9,403 nt of DNA. It comes from CAZGSV01 sp964528605 (GTDB lineage: Bacteria > Armatimonadota > Zipacnadia > CAZGSV01). The notes under the pieces were generated by a model. The model was not told where the DNA came from and did not search any database. It worked only from the letters and a program-made list of their open reading frames with translations. This document shows positions 1 to 4,199 of the stretch, one piece after another (the stretch's first letter is position 1; each line of letters opens with the position of its first letter). The position numbers and the translations under genes were made by a program. The stretch covers positions 1 to 9,403 of the forward strand of contig CAZGSV010000121.1 of the NCBI GenBank assembly GCA_964528605.1, in the 5' to 3' direction.

Positions 1-374
1 CTCTGCGTCACTCCAACCGCCGGGTTGCGATCGTCCCTCTCGCTCTTCGCGACCACCACCGGCGGCGACCACGTCTTGCCGCCGTCGTCGCTCCACACCG
101 CCTCCAACCTTCCGGCCAGGCCGAGGTGCCCCGCGCCTCCGCGTAGGACCGCAACCACTCGCCCGCTCGGCAAGAGCGCCAGCACGGGGAAGTATCCTGC
201 GTCGCGTATCATCACGACCCGTGAACCTTGCACCAGCGGCGGACTTGTGTTCATCAGCGCGCCCTCCTGCGAATAGGAATAAGACACCGCGAGCGTTACC
301 ACGCACGCGATCGCCAACACGAGCGTGAGCCTACCGGAACGTCCAGCCGGGCGCCGCGCTGCGCTATTGCTCAA
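1..374 (-). CDS. Secreted sialidase/BNR-repeat protein, N-terminal part (3' end outside window)
   Basis: Probably an extracellular six-bladed beta-propeller protein of the sialidase/neuraminidase superfamily. Only about the first 124 residues are present. From a TTG codon at 374 the frame encodes a basic n-region (RRPAGRSGR), then the hydrophobic stretch LTLVLAIACVVTLAVS, a credible export signal. Next come YFPVLALLPSGRVVAVLRGG, like the first propeller strand of sialidases, and SDDGGKTW, a textbook Asp-box (S-x-D-x-G-x-T-W). I chose TTG because GGGGG lies 8 bases upstream and the stop of the preceding gene is only 16 bases away, so the two are probably co-transcribed. A GTG at 323 or the ATG at 254 are alternatives; the ATG would remove the signal peptide. 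Asp-boxes also occur in non-sialidase propellers and no catalytic residue is visible in this fragment, so substrate and activity are unknown. Confidence 0.75.
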   Translation of the reverse strand, partial: MSNSAARRPAGRSGRLTLVLAIACVVTLAVSYSYSQEGALMNTSPPLVQGSRVVMIRDAGYFPVLALLPSGRVVAVLRGGAGHLGLAGRLEAVWSDDGGKTWSPPVVVAKSERDDRNPAVGVTQ

Positions 375-390
375 CGCCGCAGCCCCCGCG

Positions 391-2307
391 CTACTTCTGG
401 GCCGGCGTCTCGGGCCCGAACTCGATCGGCTCCCTCACGTGGTCGAGCGCCACCCATTCCATGCGCACGCCCGCGGGCGTCACGTGGACCTCGATGAAGT
501 GGTGCTTCTCGCTCCCGGGGCCGAAGGCATCGTATGCTCCCACGCCTGCTCCGCCCGTCAGCACAGAGGGCATGCCGTCCAGCAGGGCCGTGTCGTAACT
601 GTGAATGTGCCCGACGAACACGCCGTCCACCTGGTGCTTGGTGAGCATGGTTACCCACTCTTCGTCGCCCTCAACGAACGCGTGGAAAGCCCATTTCTCT
701 ATGCACGCCGGCGGCTTGTGCGCCGTGACGAAGACGCGCATCCCCTGCGCCTTCGCCTCGCCTATCACCTTGTCCGCCCAGGCCAGTTGGTTCTCGGTGA
801 AGCCTTCGCCCGCGTTATCCATCCCGACAAAGCGGCAGCCGGCGTAGTCAAAGTAGAAGTCCGTGCGCTCGCCAAACAGACACCGGTACTCCTTGCGGCC
901 GTTGCCGATGTCATGGTTCCCGATGACCGGCACTATCGGCTTCTCCAGCCGGTCAACCATGCTCACCCAGTGCTCCCACTCGGGCACCGTGCCGCTGGGG
1001 ACAATGTCGCCGCCGATGATGGTGAACCGGGCCGGGCTCTGCTTCTCGATATAGGCCATGTGCTTCATGAAGACCTGATCGCCGTTGCGGTTGTCGCCCA
1101 TTACGGCAAAGACCAACTCCTCACCCGGCGCGGGCTCCTGCGCTCGGATGCGCCGCACGATCGCCTCCAGGTTCCACTTCGCGGCGTACGGCTCCAGCGG
1201 GGCCAGGCTGTCCGCGGCGGCTTTGCTGATGCCAGCCTGGTGCCCTTCCCACAACGCTCGCCCGCCCGCGCTCAGGCTTGCCACCAGCGCGTACTTGCCC
1301 TCTGGAAGCGTGGGTCCCGGGCAGATCACTTGGAGCCGGTTCTCACCCTGGTCCAGGCTCAGCCGCTTTTGTAGTGTGCTGACACCGTTGGGGCCTGCGA
1401 GGCCGACGGAAAGCGTGGCCTCAGGCACGGCCTCGCCCGCCACAATCGCCAAGTCCGCCTCCAGGTCGGCGTTGCCTGTGATTGACTGCTCGCGCACGAG
1501 CAACGCGCCCTGCAACTTCGCCTCGCGGGGCGCCGGCGGCACGAACTCGAGCCGCGCATACGCCATCGGCCCGACGCCGTAGAGCGCGTGTACGTTCTCT
1601 ACCCAGCCCTCCTGCCCCTGTGGCCCGTCGGCGTCGTTGGCCAGAATGGCGAAGCCGCACGCCTTGCTCGCCGGTGGGTGCAGCGGCTCCAGCCCGCTCC
1701 AAGGTATCCACGCCTCCACTACGTAGTCGCCCCGGTCGCCGCTCAGGAACCGGGCCGCGATCTTGCCCTCCTTGTACGGGGCGTCCTCATCCGAGTCCAC
1801 AATCTCCGGGCCCTGCACGTCCGTGATTCCCAAGTAGTACTCCCGGTCGTCGTCCTCGCTCTGCTCCACAAGCGACGCGTTGTTCTTGGGGTCAAAGCCA
1901 AGGGCGATCGAGTCGGCGTCCCAGTAGCGCCCGTAGGAGGTGCTCGGCACGTGGAGGTCGTCCGTTACCTGCGCCGCCACATAGAGTCCCGTCTCATCCC
2001 ATCCCAGCCAGAACTTCGCCGACAGGTCCTGCGGGCCGCCCCAGGTCGCGGGGTATTGGTCGCTGTCCGAGGCCACGTACTTCACGTCGCCGAGGTCCAT
2101 CAGGGGGAGGCCCGCCCACTCGCTCAGGTCCGCGTCCAGGGTCACCTTGCCTCCCACGTACTGACACTGGTACGTCGCCGCGGTCTGCTGCTCGAGCGCC
2201 GCCAGCGGCAGCACCCGCTCCACCCTTATCGTCTGCCCCAGCGCCACCGCCCCCGCTGCGATCAGGCACAAGAACACAAGCCCTATGCGCATGACGAGTG
2301 ACCTCAT
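391..2307 (-). CDS. Secreted CBM9-like module fused to calcineurin-like metallophosphoesterase
   Basis: A 638-residue exported phosphoesterase. Residues 1-24 form a signal peptide (MRIGLVFLCLIAAGAVALG). Residues about 50-255 look like a family 9 carbohydrate-binding/DOMON-type module: LDADLSEWAGLPLMDL at 57, DETGLYVAAQVTDD at 104, YWDADSIALGFD at 128 and VVEAWIPWSGL at 196. A beta-rich linker (about 260-365) leads to a metallophosphoesterase domain (about 398-615) with GDNR at 404, GGD at 432, GNHD at 463, a lone AH at 529 and GHIH at 566, the ordered metal-binding blocks of the calcineurin-like family. The usual GDxH of block I is GDNR here, so the block I histidine is missing. ATG 2307 is preceded by GAGGG with 6 bases spacing; an internal Met at residue 6 is possible. 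It is the first gene of a leftward pair with the sialidase-like gene. The phosphoester substrate cannot be read from sequence. Confidence 0.88.
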   Translation of the reverse strand: MRSLVMRIGLVFLCLIAAGAVALGQTIRVERVLPLAALEQQTAATYQCQYVGGKVTLDADLSEWAGLPLMDLGDVKYVASDSDQYPATWGGPQDLSAKFWLGWDETGLYVAAQVTDDLHVPSTSYGRYWDADSIALGFDPKNNASLVEQSEDDDREYYLGITDVQGPEIVDSDEDAPYKEGKIAARFLSGDRGDYVVEAWIPWSGLEPLHPPASKACGFAILANDADGPQGQEGWVENVHALYGVGPMAYARLEFVPPAPREAKLQGALLVREQSITGNADLEADLAIVAGEAVPEATLSVGLAGPNGVSTLQKRLSLDQGENRLQVICPGPTLPEGKYALVASLSAGGRALWEGHQAGISKAAADSLAPLEPYAAKWNLEAIVRRIRAQEPAPGEELVFAVMGDNRNGDQVFMKHMAYIEKQSPARFTIIGGDIVPSGTVPEWEHWVSMVDRLEKPIVPVIGNHDIGNGRKEYRCLFGERTDFYFDYAGCRFVGMDNAGEGFTENQLAWADKVIGEAKAQGMRVFVTAHKPPACIEKWAFHAFVEGDEEWVTMLTKHQVDGVFVGHIHSYDTALLDGMPSVLTGGAGVGAYDAFGPGSEKHHFIEVHVTPAGVRMEWVALDHVREPIEFGPETPAQK

Positions 2308-2340
2308 TGCGTACCCTCGCTTTTCTTTGTCCTGCCGCCG

Positions 2341-2369
2341 AGCCTACGCAGCCCACCGTGGCCAGTCAA
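2341..2369 (-). promoter_or_regulatory. Sigma70-type promoter of the phosphoesterase/sialidase unit
   Basis: On the minus strand, TTGACT (2369-2364) and TAGGCT (2346-2341) are separated by exactly 17 bases. Transcription would start near 2334, giving a 5' leader of about 27 bases that contains the GAGGG ribosome binding site and ends at ATG 2307. The -35 matches 5 of 6 consensus bases; the -10 keeps the most conserved first, second and last positions. This is a motif reading only. Confidence 0.5.
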
Positions 2370-2406
2370 CCGTGGAGAACGAGGACAGCGCAACCGGTGG
2401 GCGGCC

Positions 2407-2434
2407 CCTGGCGACGCGGCGACGGGTCGCCAGG
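2407..2434. repeat. GC-rich inverted repeat, 9-bp arms
   Basis: CCTGGCGAC (2407-2415) and GTCGCCAGG (2426-2434) are perfect reverse complements around a 10-base loop. The element abuts the two tandem hairpin repeats that follow, sharing the G at 2434, so three hairpins stand in a row. There is no T-run, so an intrinsic terminator is not supported. It lies between the promoter of the leftward unit and the rightward nuclease remnant and tRNA. Confidence 0.6.
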
Positions 2435-2462
2435 TAGGGGCGGGCCCCCGTGCCCGCCCGTC
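2434..2462. repeat. Hairpin repeat unit, copy 1
   Basis: A 29-base unit beginning GTAGGGG. It contains the stem GGGCGGGC (2438-2445) and GCCCGCCC (2452-2459) around the loop CCCCGT. The first 26 bases match copy 2 at 23 positions. The pattern looks like a short interspersed palindromic repeat family of the kind scattered through intergenic regions of GC-rich environmental bacteria. Genome-wide dispersal cannot be judged from this window. Confidence 0.7.
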
Positions 2463-2491
2463 GTAGGGGCGGCCCTCCGTGGCCGCCCTCG
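2463..2491. repeat. Hairpin repeat unit, copy 2
   Basis: The second tandem 29-base unit, again beginning GTAGGGG, with stem GGGCGGCC (2467-2474) and GGCCGCCC (2481-2488) around the loop CTCCGT. Within the first 26 bases it differs from copy 1 at unit positions 11, 14 and 20. Positions 11 and 20 pair with each other, so G-C in copy 1 has become C-G in copy 2; position 14 is in the loop. The stem has therefore been kept while its sequence changed. Confidence 0.7.
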
Positions 2492-2518
2492 GAAAGAGCG
2501 CCCTAGGGTGCGGCTGTT

Positions 2519-2650
2519 GTGAAGTCGGTCCGAACATGGCGCTTCGCTCCATTGGCCTCGGCAATGCAACGTGAACGCCAGATCAAGCGGTGGAAGCGCC
2601 GCGAAGGCCTGCTTGAGTTAGTTGCTGCTAGGGCGCGCCCGTCCGTTTGA
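2519..2650 (+). pseudogene. Remnant of a GIY-YIG nuclease, C-terminal part only
   Basis: A short open frame (stop TGA at 2648) encodes APLASAMQRERQIKRWKRRE followed by GLLELVAARARPSV. The A-M-x-R-E-R-Q-I-K-x-W-K-R pattern is characteristic of the C-terminal helix of small single-domain GIY-YIG nucleases of the UvrC-like N-terminal (COG2827) type. Those proteins are about 80-100 residues, and the GIY and YIG strands, catalytic Arg and Glu should lie upstream. Here an in-frame TAG at 2504 closes the frame and no GIY-YIG motif is visible in 2308-2520; the hairpin repeats sit there instead. I read this as a decayed gene. The GTG at 2519 is only the first possible start after the stop, without a convincing ribosome binding site. 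Its stop overlaps the -35 box of the tRNA promoter. It could also be a chance frame, but the motif match is specific. Confidence 0.45.
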
Positions 2651-2675
2651 ATTCCGTGTGCCGTTGGGGTATGCT
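2647..2675 (+). promoter_or_regulatory. Sigma70-type promoter of tRNA-Ala
   Basis: TTGAAT (2647-2652) and TATGCT (2670-2675) are separated by 17 bases, with the mature tRNA starting 14 bases beyond the -10 box. That leaves a 5' leader of about 7 bases for RNase P. The -35 box overlaps the stop codon of the nuclease remnant. Confidence 0.6.
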
Positions 2676-2689
2676 GAGATGGGGTCAGT

Positions 2690-2765
2690 GGGGCAGTAGC
2701 TCAGCTGGGAGAGCGCCTCCCTCGCACGGAGGAGGTCGGCGGTTCGAATCCGCTCTGCTCCACCA
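2690..2765 (+). tRNA. tRNA-Ala (anticodon CGC)
   Basis: A complete 76-base cloverleaf with encoded CCA. The acceptor stem is GGGGCAG (2690-2696) with CTGCTCC (2755-2761), discriminator A and CCA at 2763-2765. The third acceptor pair is G-U, the alanine identity element. The D arm contains AGCTCAGCTGGGAGAGC, the anticodon stem is CCTCC/GGAGG with loop CTCGCAC (anticodon CGC at 2723-2725), and the T arm contains GGTTCGAATCC. It decodes GCG. It appears to be a single-gene transcript with its own promoter. No T-tract terminator follows; a small CGAGC/GCTCG hairpin at 2773-2786 is the only nearby structure. Confidence 0.97.
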
Positions 2766-2817
2766 GCCCTGACGAGCGGGGGCTCGCATGCAGGAGGTTG
2801 CCCGGAGGAAGTCGGGG

Positions 2818-2835
2818 TCTGCTCCACGAGTCCTG
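2818..2835 (+). repeat. Imperfect copy of the tRNA-Ala 3' end
   Basis: Eighteen bases beginning TCTGCTCCAC match the tRNA 3' terminus and flank at 2754-2771 at 16 of 18 positions, 64 bases downstream in direct orientation. Tyrosine-recombinase elements that integrate into tRNA 3' ends leave such duplications, but only 46 bases lie between the copies and no integrase is present. It may be a scar, slippage product or chance. The rest of 2766-3035 shows no supported gene. Confidence 0.35.
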
Positions 2836-3035
2836 TCCCCCTGTGTCCGCGCCACCTGCCGCCGCACGGGCAAGTGCGCACATGCTCGGGAGACTCCGTG
2901 TGGGCTCCATATCTGGCCGGGAGGCGAGCCAGGAAGCATGCTCCTCCCTGGGCTGCCCGCGTGAATACCACTGGAGCGGGTCGCCTGAGAGATCCCTACC
3001 GTGGGGTGGTGTCCCGCACAATGGGGAAACCCGAC

Positions 3036-3665
3036 TCACACCGGCCGCTTGACCGTCACCCTGATTATGCGCACGCAGTAGTGCGCGTCGTGCCGGCCGT
3101 TGATGAAGTCCCACTGGTCCATAATCATCTGGCTGCCGGCCATCAGCGTGATCTTCTTCGACTCGGGCAACCGGAACGACGCGCAACTCATCCCGGCGTC
3201 TATGTAACCCTCGTCTATCCCCTTGCCCCAGGGTTCGGCGCGCATGTGCTTGCCCCACAGGCCGTCCAGCCGCATCTTCACGCCGCTGCGGGGGTACTTC
3301 CATTCCAGCGGCTCCGCGAACAACTGCACAAAGCCGGGCGGGGCACAGGCGCTGCCGATGACCGCCACGCCCACGATGGGCTCCTCCTCCACGAAGGTGA
3401 TGGCGCCATAGGGTGGCACGTCCAACTCGACGCCGTCGTTGTTGAACTCTGCGCCCAGGTACGGATCGGTGCGCCCCAACTCGACGCAGAAGTTCGGGTA
3501 GTTGAACGGCGCCCAGTACTCATAGACCACCGGGGTGTAGGCGCTGCGGGTCTGCGGCGTTCCCGCCTTCGCCATGGCCTTGACCTGTTTCTCGATCTCG
3601 GTCATCTCTGCCGGGTGATCGGCGCGGAAGGGGTTCTTGATGAGGGCCCTCTCGATCTTCGCCAT
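3036..3665 (-). CDS. Conserved-looking hypothetical protein, 209 residues
   Basis: I do not recognise this family. The protein starts MAKIERALIKNPFRADHPAE, has no signal peptide or membrane segment and is presumably cytoplasmic. The first 40 residues look helical and charged. The rest is rich in aromatic, Gly and Pro residues with alternating hydrophobic strands (YEYWAPFNYPNF at 48, YGAITFVEEEPIVGVAVIG at 86, DQWDFINGRHDAHYC at 183), suggesting a compact beta-sandwich or barrel. The reading is convincing as a gene because it is long, starts at ATG after AAGGGAGAGTGAG and has balanced composition. It is transcribed away from the 990-residue secreted protein, so it is not in its operon, though the two may share regulation in the divergent spacer. 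Three cysteines are scattered without a metal-binding spacing. No function is proposed. Confidence 0.75.
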   Translation of the reverse strand: MAKIERALIKNPFRADHPAEMTEIEKQVKAMAKAGTPQTRSAYTPVVYEYWAPFNYPNFCVELGRTDPYLGAEFNNDGVELDVPPYGAITFVEEEPIVGVAVIGSACAPPGFVQLFAEPLEWKYPRSGVKMRLDGLWGKHMRAEPWGKGIDEGYIDAGMSCASFRLPESKKITLMAGSQMIMDQWDFINGRHDAHYCVRIIRVTVKRPV

Positions 3666-3709
3666 GCGGTTCTCACTCTCCCTTAGTGGGCTTTGGTCTC
3701 CCTTCTACC

Positions 3710-3752
3710 CTGACGCCCCCATGGTGTCCAGCGCACTCCGGCTAGGCGTCAG
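3710..3752. repeat. Inverted repeat CTGACGCC / GGCGTCAG
   Basis: Perfect 8-base arms at 3710-3717 and 3745-3752 are separated by 27 bases. They lie 45-87 bases upstream of the 209-residue gene's start, where a promoter and operator would be expected. The arm spacing would suit a dimeric regulator or a loose stem-loop in the leader. Neither is shown. Confidence 0.35.
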
Positions 3753-4012
3753 CGGCCAGGCTTTGGGCCCGGTTGGCGCAAGCACCATCCGCTCCTGAGC
3801 CGGCTGAACCGGAGGGGACTACTTCACCGGGGGTGTGTGCTCCCCTGCTGGCGCGCGCGATGAGTTGACGGGAGGAGGGTACAGGACCACGTTGCCGCGC
3901 TGCCGCAGGCAGCAGAGCAGCGCGCGGTGCCGTCGCGTGGCGGACTGCGACCCGTCGGCTGCTGAGGCGGCCCCCCCTAGCCATCAGCCTCCGCTTCGTC
4001 CGCCGGCCCCGG

Positions 4013-4041
4013 TTGCGTGGAGCAGAAGCCTAAGATAGGCT
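4013..4041 (+). promoter_or_regulatory. Possible promoter of the 990-residue protein gene
   Basis: TTGCGT (4013-4018) and TAGGCT (4036-4041) lie 17 bases apart. The -10 box is identical to that proposed for the phosphoesterase unit. It would give a leader of about 150 bases including the 10-bp hairpin at 4093-4120. The -35 match is poor (TTG only) and the -10 overlaps a small hairpin, so this is tentative. Confidence 0.25.
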
Positions 4042-4092
4042 GTGACCCCAGCAATGGCGGCACGTCAAGCGGTCAGGCACTTGCTCTCAACT

Positions 4093-4120
4093 CCGTCGGG
4101 GTCCAGCCCTACCCCGGCGG
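4093..4120 (+). other. Strong leader hairpin upstream of the 990-residue protein gene
   Basis: CCGTCGGGGT (4093-4102) pairs with ACCCCGGCGG (4111-4120) over ten consecutive pairs, one a G-U wobble, around the loop CCAGCCCT. It ends 79 bases before the start codon. With no T-run following, it does not look like an intrinsic attenuator. It could stabilise the leader or act as a binding site. Confidence 0.4.
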
Positions 4121-4199
4121 TTGACCGACCCAACAAGAGGACCTGACATCCCTGGCTGACGCTGACCTCGATCCCCAGGCCCGATAGGAAGTGGTTTCA

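Larger units (their letters stand above)
3666..4199. other. Divergent intergenic region rich in hairpins
   Basis: These 534 bases separate two divergently transcribed genes and contain no coding frame I can support. Besides the separately listed repeats they hold two mutually exclusive stems: CGCGCTGC (3896-3903) with GCAGCGCG (3917-3924), and GCTGCC (3899-3904) with GGCAGC (3908-3913). A further AGCCTA/TAGGCT hairpin lies at 4027-4041. No known riboswitch consensus (TPP, cobalamin, SAM, T-box) was recognised. The region probably holds both promoters and a structured leader. Confidence 0.4.

Noticed and set aside
325..1374. Long plus-strand frame (349 codons) opposite the phosphoesterase
   Set aside because: It is antisense to a gene with clear metallophosphoesterase motifs. 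Its product is rich in Arg, His, Leu and Val with no recognisable motif, as expected for a GC-rich shadow frame.
1588..2301. Plus-strand frame of 237 codons opposite the phosphoesterase N-terminus
   Set aside because: It is antisense to the signal peptide and CBM9-like module, and its low-complexity Arg/Val/Leu composition is typical of a shadow frame.
2434..2491. Tandem repeats as a CRISPR array
   Set aside because: The two units are directly adjacent with no spacers between them, there are only two, and no cas gene is present.
2773..2786. CGAGC/GCTCG hairpin after the tRNA as an intrinsic terminator
   Set aside because: The stem is only five pairs and no T-run follows. It is mentioned only as nearby structure.
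2701..3303. Minus-strand frame of 200 codons
   Set aside because: It runs antisense through the tRNA-Ala gene and overlaps the better-supported 209-residue gene in another frame.
4121..4149. TTGACC plus TGACAT 17 bases apart as a promoter for the 990-residue protein gene
   Set aside because: The -35 box is good, but the -10 lacks the essential A at its second position and matches only three consensus bases.
3666..4199. Known riboswitch or small structured RNA (TPP, cobalamin, SAM, T-box, 6S, SRP, RNase P)
   Set aside because: No diagnostic consensus of these classes was found on reading either strand. Only unassigned hairpins are present.
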